Part shown: in pieces, positions 1 to 4,944 of the stretch
How the letters are laid out: each line of letters opens with the position of its first letter
Position numbering within the stretch: position 1 is the stretch's first letter
Assembly (NCBI GenBank): GCA_900543305.1
Contig: UQQZ01000120.1
Coordinates: forward strand, 1-5,324
DNA: 5,324 nt
Source of the DNA: an uncultured Oscillospiraceae bacterium
Lineage (GTDB): Bacteria > Bacillota > Clostridia > Oscillospirales > Acutalibacteraceae
Direction: 5' to 3'
The notes under the pieces: generated by a model
What the model was told of the DNA's origin: nothing
Databases searched by the model: none
The model's input: the letters and a program-made list of their open reading frames with translations, nothing else
Translations under genes and position numbers: made by a program

Positions 1-48
1 TACACCTTGTCAATCCGGGGAGCTGGCGGCGTCAAGGTTGAACTGTAA
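1..48 (+). CDS. 3' end of an unidentified upstream gene (partial)
   Basis: Reading from base 1 gives fifteen codons ending in TAA at 46-48 (YTLSIRGAGGVKVEL). The codons look like those of the neighbouring genes (GGC, GTC, AAG, GAA, CTG), and the stop is followed by AT-rich noncoding sequence, as expected at a gene end. The fragment is too short to name a family; the beta-strand-like residues would suit the end of a beta-rich domain, but that is a guess. Frame 2 is also open, to about base 76, but it runs into AT-rich sequence and looks less coding. Confidence 0.5.
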   Translation, partial: YTLSIRGAGGVKVEL

Positions 49-89
49 AATTGCTGAAAAGCATTCCTGCAAATAGTTTATTAAAAAAC

Positions 90-98
90 CACTTTACT
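90..98 (+). promoter_or_regulatory. CACTTTACT box upstream of the glycosidase (putative operator)
   Basis: The 9-mer CACTTTACT lies about 90 bases before the glycosidase start. The identical 9-mer is present in the promoter of the BlaI-like repressor gene (minus strand, 3232-3240), and a near-copy, TACTTTACA, overlaps that promoter's -10. By simple base-composition expectation a given 9-mer should turn up by chance about 0.04 times in both strands of this window. A shared repressor site is inferred; it is not a canonical TACA-N-TGTA BlaI palindrome. Confidence 0.35.
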
Positions 99-120
99 TT
101 TTTCAACAGGCTGGATTAAT
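93..120 (+). promoter_or_regulatory. weak candidate promoter for the glycosidase
   Basis: TTTACT (93-98) and ATTAAT (115-120) lie 16 bases apart, each matching four of six consensus positions. Transcription would start near 127 and pass straight into the hairpin at 142-173. An alternative, even weaker pair is TTGCTG (51-56) with TAGTTT (74-79). Neither is convincing, but no promoter can fit between the hairpin and the ribosome binding site, so any dedicated glycosidase promoter must lie in this 49-141 stretch or overlap the hairpin. Confidence 0.25.
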
Positions 121-141
121 AGAAAATATTTACACTTAGGT

Positions 142-173
142 GCCGGCCTTCCGTTTGGGAGGCCGGTCTTTTT
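142..173 (+). terminator. intrinsic terminator or attenuator before the glycosidase
   Basis: The arms 142-152 and 157-167 form an 11-bp GC-rich stem (two G-U pairs) closed by a GTTT loop, followed by C and five Ts (169-173). This is a textbook Rho-independent terminator. It ends one base before the AGGAGG of the glycosidase. It may simply end the upstream gene whose stop is at 48, or act as a leader attenuator; bases 108-114 can pair with 143-149 in an exclusive alternative stem. Confidence 0.8.
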
Positions 174-179
174 AGGAGG
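174..179 (+). promoter_or_regulatory. ribosome binding site of the glycosidase
   Basis: A perfect AGGAGG with nine bases to the ATG at 189 fixes the start codon. It begins at the base immediately after the T-run of the upstream hairpin, so terminator and translation start are contiguous. Confidence 0.9.
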
Positions 180-188
180 AGAAACCAT

Positions 189-2636
189 ATGCTGCGGCAA
201 GATTTTAACCGCCACTGGATGGTTGGTGTAGGCACCGATGTGTGGGCAGTCCTTTCGGAAAAGGAACCAGACCGGCAGGGAACGCTCCCTTACGACTGCA
301 TGTTAGAAGAAAAACGAGATCCTCTTGCCCCTTCAGGGAGTGCAAAAGGCTATTTTCCTGAGAAAACCATTGCTTTGGAAAAAAAGTTTCAAGTTCCAGA
401 GGAGTGGAAAGACAGGGCTGTTTATTTGGAGTTTGAAGGGATTTACACCAACAGTTCCGTTCTGATCAACGGAAATCGGGCAGGAGGCTGCCCACACGGA
501 TATACGGATTTCTTAGTTCGGGCAGACCACTTTCTGCGATATGGAGAGGAAAATCGTGTAAAGGTCATTGCCCGTACAGGGAAGGATTCTCGGTGGTACA
601 GCGGAGCAGGTCTCTATCGGGAAGTGAAACTTCTGGTGTCTGATCTGACCCACATCGTTCCGGACACCTACCGCGTTCGGACTGCGGAAGCCGACGATAA
701 GGGCGCTCTTTTGGAAGTGTCTATGGACATTGTCAATGACAGTCATGGCAGAACTCCCGTCAGTGTGGTGACCGAAGTGACGGATCCCGAGGGAAACCTG
801 GTAGCGAAAGGCGAATCCTCTTTCACGGCTTTTGGAGGAAATCAGGGAAAACTGCGTCAAAGACTTTACCTGCAAGGAGCAAAACGCTGGGACCTGGAGA
901 ACCCCAATTTATATCACGTCCACACATCAATATACCAGGTCAACGTGCCGGGAGGAGCCGCCACGGAAAACGCTCAATTGCTGGATGAAGAGGAGACCGC
1001 CTTTGGAATTCGGGTCCTCCAACTGGATCCCAAACACGGATTGCGCATCAACGGTAAAACGGTAAAGCTCCGAGGTGCCTGTGTACACCATGACAACGGG
1101 GTGCTAGGCGCTGCTGCAATCGGGCGGGCAGAAGAGCGAAGAGTGCAGCTGCTCAAACAAGCAGGTTTTAATGCCATTCGCAGTGCCCACAATCCCATCA
1201 GCAAAGCTTTTCTGGACGCCTGTGACCGGTACGGAATGGTCGTGATGGATGAGCTGACCGACATCTGGGGCGTAGGGAAAACAGATGAAGATTTTTCTGC
1301 TTTGTTTCCCATTTGCTGGCAGACCCTTTGTGACCGGATGGTAGCCAAAGATTACAACCATCCGTCGGTGGTGTTTTACTCCATTGGCAATGAGATTCCG
1401 GAAACAGGCACCGAACAGGGCGCCCAAACGGCCAGAAACCTGGCGGAACGCCTTCGGGAACAGGACGGCACCCGATATATTGTCAATTCCCTAAACGCTT
1501 TTCTGTCGGTGATGCCCTGGATCAAGGAGGGGATGGAAGGCAAGCTTGGCGCAGAGATCAACGAAACCCTTTCTCAACTGGGAGATTCCATGGAAGGATA
1601 CATGGATCTGGATCTTGTCACGGAGCACACCAAAGAAAACTTTGACGTGCTGGATGTATGCGGCTACAATTATGCCACCAACCGGTACAAGATGGACGGA
1701 GAACTTTTCCCCAACCGGGTTCTCATGGGAAGCGAGACATTTCCCAAACGAATTGCAGGAAACTGGACGGAAATCTTGAAGTACCCCCATGCTATCGGAG
1801 ACTTCACCTGGACCGGATGGGATTATCTGGGCGAAGCAGGATTGGGAAAGATGGAATACAAGGAGGATGGGGGAGACACCACCCTGGCAGGCTCCTATCC
1901 GTGGCTTGCAGGATACTGTGGAGACCTGGATTTACTGGGAAACCGCCGGCCTGTCAGTTATTACCGGGAAATTGTATTTGGGCTGCGAAAAAAGCCATAT
2001 CTTGCCGTGGAGGATCCCAGCCATTATGGGAAGACCTTGGCCTTTGACAGCTTGTGGAATTTTGTGAACGCCATTGCCAGTTGGACTTGGCCCTCACAAG
2101 AAGGGAAGCTTTGCAGAGTTCATGTATTTGGTGATGGAACCTGGTTTGAGCTGGAAAACAACGGTAAGAAATGCGGAGAAGGGAAGATGGAGGAATTTCG
2201 CGGCTGGGCCGACATTCCCTATCAGCCGGGAGAATTGAAAGCTAAAGTCTACCGAGGAGAGACCCTCCAAGGGGAAATTGTCCTTCACAGTGCAACAGAG
2301 CCCCTTCACCTGCAGGTGGAATCAGACAAAACGACCTTGTTGGCGGATAGCCGCGATTTGGCGTATTTGATGATCCGTCTTGTGGACGACCAGGGCGTGG
2401 TGGATATGGCTACCCAGAAGGCCGTAGAGGTGAAAGTCACTGGGGCCGGATACTTGGCAGGTATGGGCTCCGCCGATCCCAAAACGGAAGAAAGCTACCT
2501 CTCAAACAGACACAACACCTTTGAGGGATGTGTCCTGGCGGTGATCCGGCCTACGGAACCCGGGGAGATTCATGTGCAAATCCGAGCTGAGGGTTTGGAA
2601 GAACAAACTGTGACCTTGACGGTTTTGCCTGCCTGA
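189..2636 (+). CDS. glycoside hydrolase family 2, beta-galactosidase-like
   Basis: This enzyme probably releases beta-linked sugars, most likely galactose, by the retaining mechanism of GH2. The domain order fits the family: an N-terminal sugar-binding jelly roll (about 1-150, with RWYSGAGLYR at 135-144), an immunoglobulin-like domain (about 153-275), a TIM barrel (about 277-600), a DUF4982-like beta domain (about 612-690) and a GH2 C-terminal domain 5-like module (about 703-812, with GAGYLAGMGSADP near 752-764). Glu402 in SIGNEI is the predicted acid/base and Glu516 in MGSETFP the nucleophile; HNP at 334-336, DEL at 354-356 and WTGWDYLGE at 541-549 are typical barrel motifs. The N-x-K signature of beta-glucuronidases was not seen. 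There is no signal peptide or membrane segment, so it should act in the cytoplasm on imported oligosaccharides. At 815 aa it is full length. The start is set by AGGAGG nine bases upstream. The family is sure, the substrate is not; no transporter lies in the window. Confidence 0.9.
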   Translation: MLRQDFNRHWMVGVGTDVWAVLSEKEPDRQGTLPYDCMLEEKRDPLAPSGSAKGYFPEKTIALEKKFQVPEEWKDRAVYLEFEGIYTNSSVLINGNRAGGCPHGYTDFLVRADHFLRYGEENRVKVIARTGKDSRWYSGAGLYREVKLLVSDLTHIVPDTYRVRTAEADDKGALLEVSMDIVNDSHGRTPVSVVTEVTDPEGNLVAKGESSFTAFGGNQGKLRQRLYLQGAKRWDLENPNLYHVHTSIYQVNVPGGAATENAQLLDEEETAFGIRVLQLDPKHGLRINGKTVKLRGACVHHDNGVLGAAAIGRAEERRVQLLKQAGFNAIRSAHNPISKAFLDACDRYGMVVMDELTDIWGVGKTDEDFSALFPICWQTLCDRMVAKDYNHPSVVFYSIGNEIPETGTEQGAQTARNLAERLREQDGTRYIVNSLNAFLSVMPWIKEGMEGKLGAEINETLSQLGDSMEGYMDLDLVTEHTKENFDVLDVCGYNYATNRYKMDGELFPNRVLMGSETFPKRIAGNWTEILKYPHAIGDFTWTGWDYLGEAGLGKMEYKEDGGDTTLAGSYPWLAGYCGDLDLLGNRRPVSYYREIVFGLRKKPYLAVEDPSHYGKTLAFDSLWNFVNAIASWTWPSQEGKLCRVHVFGDGTWFELENNGKKCGEGKMEEFRGWADIPYQPGELKAKVYRGETLQGEIVLHSATEPLHLQVESDKTTLLADSRDLAYLMIRLVDDQGVVDMATQKAVEVKVTGAGYLAGMGSADPKTEESYLSNRHNTFEGCVLAVIRPTEPGEIHVQIRAEGLEEQTVTLTVLPA

Positions 2637-2653
2637 TTCATCAATTTCATATC

Positions 2654-2695
2654 AAAAAGCCCGCCCTGGAGACATTTTCCAAGGCGGGCTTTTTT
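2654..2695. terminator. bidirectional terminator between convergent genes
   Basis: AAAAAGCCCGCC (2654-2665) pairs with GGCGGGCTTTTT (2683-2694), and the stem extends inward after one mismatch by TGGA (2667-2670) with TCCA (2678-2681) around a seven-base loop. The T-run on one strand and A-run on the other make it work both ways. It lies 18 bases after the glycosidase stop and about 29 bases beyond the stop of the minus-strand gene, so it can serve both. Confidence 0.93.
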
Positions 2696-2723
2696 CGCAA
2701 AAAAGGGAGTGAGCCAGAAAGAC

Positions 2724-3155
2724 TCACTTATTTAATTGTTCCCGTTTTTCCCGGATCAAGGCTTCCATGCTGTTTAGCACTGCGTCCATATCCGTTTTGG
2801 GGGAAAAATTAAAAAGAGATGCAAAGATATCCGGTAGATCAGAAGGGGAATAATGATTGGACCCGCAAATCAGCAAAGCATAATACTCGTTTCGGGTGAC
2901 TGTGGGAGCATAATGGCGCGCGTTGTTTCGGCCGCGCCCTGATCCTCCAAAGGCCGTCAAATACTCTTTATCAATCAAGGAATTGACCAAGACATGAAAA
3001 GTATTGGTTGCAAACAATGGGTCATCCCGATTATACACAGCTTTATTCAGGATTTCCGGACGGGTAAGCGGTCGGTCCGACTCCCAAAGAACTTCCATCA
3101 GGCCCAGCTCAGATTTGGTCAGGTGTTGCGATTGCTGCACATTTTTTCTTTTCAT
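2724..3155 (-). CDS. BlaI/MecI/CopY-like winged-helix transcriptional repressor
   Basis: This 143-residue protein looks like a member of the BlaI/MecI/CopY (Penicillinase_R) family of dimeric DNA-binding repressors. The N-terminal winged helix covers about residues 12-85: LTKSELGLMEVLW (12-24) is the characteristic first helix, ATNTFHVLVNSLIDKEYL (49-66) the recognition helix and the following helix, and GRGRNNARHYAP (73-84) the wing. The acidic and hydrophobic C-terminal part (about 104-143) would be the dimerisation region. In classical systems a BlaR1/MecR1 membrane protease cleaves the repressor; no such partner is encoded in the window. The gene converges on the glycosidase and diverges from miaB, and its own promoter carries two repeated boxes, one of which recurs upstream of the glycosidase. 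Control of the glycosidase and autoregulation are inferences. The family call rests on motif recognition; another winged-helix family is possible. Confidence 0.75.
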   Translation of the reverse strand: MKRKNVQQSQHLTKSELGLMEVLWESDRPLTRPEILNKAVYNRDDPLFATNTFHVLVNSLIDKEYLTAFGGSGRGRNNARHYAPTVTRNEYYALLICGSNHYSPSDLPDIFASLFNFSPKTDMDAVLNSMEALIREKREQLNK

Positions 3156-3163
3156 AGGGGAGG

Positions 3164-3167
3164 CCTC
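3164..3167 (-). promoter_or_regulatory. weak ribosome binding site of the BlaI-like gene
   Basis: On the minus strand GAGG precedes the ATG (3153-3155) by eight bases. It is weaker than the AGGAGG-type sites of the other genes in the window and sits inside the perfect 8-bp palindrome GAGGCCTC (3160-3167). Low translation would suit a repressor. Confidence 0.55.
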
Positions 3168-3210
3168 AATTTCATAAAAATTTTACCAATTTAAATCGCA
3201 AATATCGTTA

Positions 3211-3240
3211 TGTAAAGTATATTATTTTCCCAGTAAAGTG
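3211..3240 (-). repeat. two direct CTTTAC-type boxes in the repressor promoter
   Basis: On the minus strand CACTTTACT (3232-3240) and TACTTTACA (3211-3219) are direct repeats sharing ACTTTAC, with starts exactly 21 bp apart, close to two helical turns. The first overlaps the end of the -35 box and the second overlaps the -10 box, ideal places for a repressor. The first box is identical to the one at 90-98 before the glycosidase. Binding by the BlaI-like protein is inferred. Confidence 0.45.
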
Positions 3241-3244
3241 TCAA
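3216..3244 (-). promoter_or_regulatory. sigma-A promoter of the BlaI-like gene
   Basis: On the minus strand TTGACA (3239-3244) is a perfect -35, followed after 17 bases by TATACT (3216-3221), a five-of-six -10. Transcription should begin near 3209, giving a leader of about 54 bases. Such a strong promoter on a repressor gene with a weak ribosome binding site fits autorepression. Confidence 0.85.
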
Positions 3245-3246
3245 GA

Positions 3247-3291
3247 AAATTCCGTGAATTTCCAATAATTTCCTGGGAAATCATGGTTTCC
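3247..3291. repeat. 10-bp-phased AATTTCC motif cluster between divergent promoters
   Basis: AAATTCC (3247-3253), AATTTCC (3257-3263) and AATTTCC (3267-3273) start exactly ten bases apart. They are followed by the inverted GGAAAT (3276-3281) and by GGTTTCC (3285-3291). ATTTCC-TG-GGAAAT at 3268-3281 is a perfect inverted repeat with a two-base gap. The cluster sits upstream of both -35 boxes. It could be a protein-binding array or a bent AT-rich element; no known regulator motif is recognised. Confidence 0.4.
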
Positions 3292-3311
3292 ATTCTCCCG
3301 GTCCGATTTTC

Positions 3312-3340
3312 TTGCAGTTTCTGGCCAATTGTGCTATAAT
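3312..3340 (+). promoter_or_regulatory. sigma-A promoter of miaB
   Basis: TTGCAG (3312-3317) and a perfect TATAAT (3335-3340) are separated by 17 bases. The start point should be near A3347, placing about 50 bases of leader before the TTG start. It faces away from the promoter of the BlaI-like gene, with about 67 bases between the two -35 boxes. Confidence 0.85.
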
Positions 3341-3347
3341 GGCGGCA

Positions 3348-3370
3348 GACTGCGGCCTTCGGGTCCAGTC
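3348..3370 (+). promoter_or_regulatory. UUCG-capped hairpin at the predicted 5' end of the miaB mRNA
   Basis: GACTG (3348-3352) pairs with CAGTC (3366-3370). After one bulged C (3353), GGCC (3354-3357) pairs with GGTC (3362-3365, one G-U) around the loop TTCG (3358-3361). The closing C(UUCG)G is an exceptionally stable tetraloop. The stem begins one base after the predicted transcription start, so the message would carry a structured 5' end. There is no T-run, so it is not a terminator; mRNA protection is the likeliest role. Confidence 0.6.
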
Positions 3371-3381
3371 CCAATCTTTTC

Positions 3382-3387
3382 GAGGAG
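3382..3387 (+). promoter_or_regulatory. ribosome binding site deciding the TTG start of miaB
   Basis: GAGGAG ends nine bases before TTG at 3397-3399. The next in-frame ATG (residue 17, 3445-3447) has no comparable purine-rich site before it, so the TTG start is preferred. Confidence 0.8.
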
Positions 3388-3396
3388 TGTGGCCTT

Positions 3397-4803
3397 TTGG
3401 ATAACCAGCTAGCCCAGGAAGAACTTTCCCGTCAGCAGCTCTATATGGCCGATGTGGCAGAGATCATGAAAGTCCGGGCACGGGGGCAGGAGCCTCTGGC
3501 CTATGTGCGTACCTACGGCTGCCAACAAAACGTGGCGGACGGGGAGAAAATCAAGGGGCTTTTGGCCCAGATGGGATTTTCTTTTACCCAGTCGCCGGAA
3601 GAGGCGGATTTCATTCTCTTTAACACCTGTGCCGTTCGGGAACACGCGGAAGACCGTGTGTTTGGAAATGTGGGCGCTTTGAAAAATATCAAACGCCGTC
3701 ACCCCTCGGTCATCATCGCAGTTTGCGGCTGCATGACAGAACAGGAACATGTGGCAGAACGTTTTCGCAAAAGCTTTCCCTTTGTCAACATTGTCTTCGG
3801 CACTCATGTAATTCATCGCTTGCCAGAGATGCTTTACACCACAGTCACCGATTCCCGGCGGGTATTCCTTCGGGGACATGAAGGGGAAGAGGTGTTGGAA
3901 GGCATCCCAATCCGCCGGGATGGAAAGTCCCGCGCCTGGGTTACTGTGATGTACGGCTGTGACAATTTCTGTTCCTACTGTATTGTTCCCTACGTTAGAG
4001 GCCGGGAAAAAAGTAGGCATCCGGAAGAGATTCTTCGGGAATGCCGCGAATTGGTAGAAGCAGGATATAAAGAGATCACCCTTTTGGGACAGAACGTCAA
4101 TTCCTACGGAAAGGGCTTGGATGAACCGATCAATTTTGCCCAGCTTCTTCGAAGGCTGGACGAAATCCCTGGGGACTACCGAATTCGTTTCATGACTTCT
4201 CATCCCAAAGATGCCTCCAAGGAGCTCTTTGACGTGATGGCCGCGAGCCAGCACATTCCTCACTATATTCATTTGCCCTTCCAATCGGGAAATGATCGGG
4301 TGCTTAAAGAGATGAACCGCCACTATGATCGGGAACAGTATCTTTCTCTCATTCGATATGCCCGCAGCGTCATGCCGGACATCAGTTTCACCTCAGATGT
4401 CATTGTGGGATTTCCCGGGGAAACGTATGAGGAGTTTCAGGACACCCTTTCTCTGATCCGGGAAGTGAAATTTACTTCTTTATTTACATTTATTTATTCT
4501 CCCCGCCAGGGAACAAAAGCGGCAAAAATGCCCGATCCTGTTTCCCATGAAGAGAAAACAAAATGGTTTTCGGAACTGCTGAACGTCCAAGAAGAAATTG
4601 CTGCTCAGCGTTGCCAGAAAATGGTGGGTATGGAAGAACGGGTTCTGGTAGAAGAGCGCAATGAAAAGTCAGGCCTCCTTTCTGGCAGAACCAATTCCAG
4701 TGTAGTAATTGAATTCCCCGGCGATGACCAATTGATCGGACAATATGTTCCCGTAAAGGTCACCAGTGCTCGGAGCTGGATGCTTCAAGGAGAACAGGTG
4801 TAA
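3397..4803 (+). CDS. miaB: tRNA-2-methylthio-N6-dimethylallyladenosine synthase MiaB
   Basis: MiaB is a radical-SAM methylthiotransferase that adds a methylthio group to i6A37 of tRNAs reading UNN codons, improving decoding accuracy. The N-terminal UPF0004 domain (about 35-145) holds the auxiliary [4Fe-4S] cysteines Cys42 (YGCQQN), Cys78 (NTCAVRE) and Cys112 (CGCMTE). The radical-SAM core (about 175-400) has the CxxxCxxC triad Cys188, Cys192 and Cys195 (YGCDNFCSYC). A TRAM RNA-binding domain follows (about 403-467). All key residues are present, and the 468-aa length fits the family, with an N-terminal extension of about 35 residues as in other Firmicutes. The related t6A enzyme MtaB is the main alternative, but YGCQQN-type and VRGREKSR motifs favour MiaB. 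It starts at TTG behind a good ribosome binding site, has its own promoter, and is followed in the same direction by a YlbF/YmcA-family gene, as ymcB-ymcA in B. subtilis. Confidence 0.96.
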   Translation: MDNQLAQEELSRQQLYMADVAEIMKVRARGQEPLAYVRTYGCQQNVADGEKIKGLLAQMGFSFTQSPEEADFILFNTCAVREHAEDRVFGNVGALKNIKRRHPSVIIAVCGCMTEQEHVAERFRKSFPFVNIVFGTHVIHRLPEMLYTTVTDSRRVFLRGHEGEEVLEGIPIRRDGKSRAWVTVMYGCDNFCSYCIVPYVRGREKSRHPEEILRECRELVEAGYKEITLLGQNVNSYGKGLDEPINFAQLLRRLDEIPGDYRIRFMTSHPKDASKELFDVMAASQHIPHYIHLPFQSGNDRVLKEMNRHYDREQYLSLIRYARSVMPDISFTSDVIVGFPGETYEEFQDTLSLIREVKFTSLFTFIYSPRQGTKAAKMPDPVSHEEKTKWFSELLNVQEEIAAQRCQKMVGMEERVLVEERNEKSGLLSGRTNSSVVIEFPGDDQLIGQYVPVKVTSARSWMLQGEQV

Positions 4804-4866
4804 AGCCATATAATGTTAGTTGTGGTTTTGGATCGAGAGAAATAAAAGAAAAGTATGGGATAAAAT

Positions 4867-4904
4867 CCCCCTGGTGATGGATTCAAACAGCACAGAGGGG
4901 TTTT
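4867..4904 (+). terminator. probable terminator between miaB and the YlbF-family gene
   Basis: CCCCCTG (4867-4873) pairs with CAG (4893-4895) and GGGG (4897-4900) with A4896 bulged, followed by TTTT (4901-4904); AAAA at 4862-4865 can extend the base of the stem. The T-run is short and the loop large, so termination may be partial. It stands only 27 bases before the next ribosome binding site, so read-through from miaB may be what expresses the downstream gene. Confidence 0.55.
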
Positions 4905-4931
4905 AATAAAAAATTTCAGAAAAATACATTT

Positions 4932-4936
4932 GGAGG
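4932..4936 (+). promoter_or_regulatory. ribosome binding site of the YlbF/YmcA-family gene
   Basis: GGAGG lies eight bases before the ATG at 4945 and fixes the start. No promoter with both boxes fits between the preceding hairpin and this site. The weak pair TTGTGG (4820-4825) and TAAAAG (4843-4848), 17 bases apart, is the best candidate upstream of the hairpin. Confidence 0.85.
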
Positions 4937-4944
4937 AAATACCT

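Noticed and set aside
864..870. ACTTTAC inside the glycosidase gene as another operator
   Set aside because: Only seven bases match, it is within coding sequence, and about 0.65 chance copies of a 7-mer are expected in this window.
513..1790. Several open frames overlapping the glycosidase on both strands
   Set aside because: All are shadows of the GH2 frame, with no ribosome binding sites or recognisable domains.
3156..3396. Canonical BlaI operator (TACA, short gap, TGTA)
   Set aside because: No such palindrome was found in the divergent region; only direct CTTTAC boxes are present.
3409..4323. Long open frame antisense to miaB (304 codons)
   Set aside because: It lies wholly inside a clearly functional miaB with intact cysteine motifs; the sequence resembles no family and is a by-product of miaB codon bias.
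4809..4814. TATAAT just after the miaB stop as a promoter for the YlbF-family gene
   Set aside because: No acceptable -35 box lies 16-18 bases upstream.
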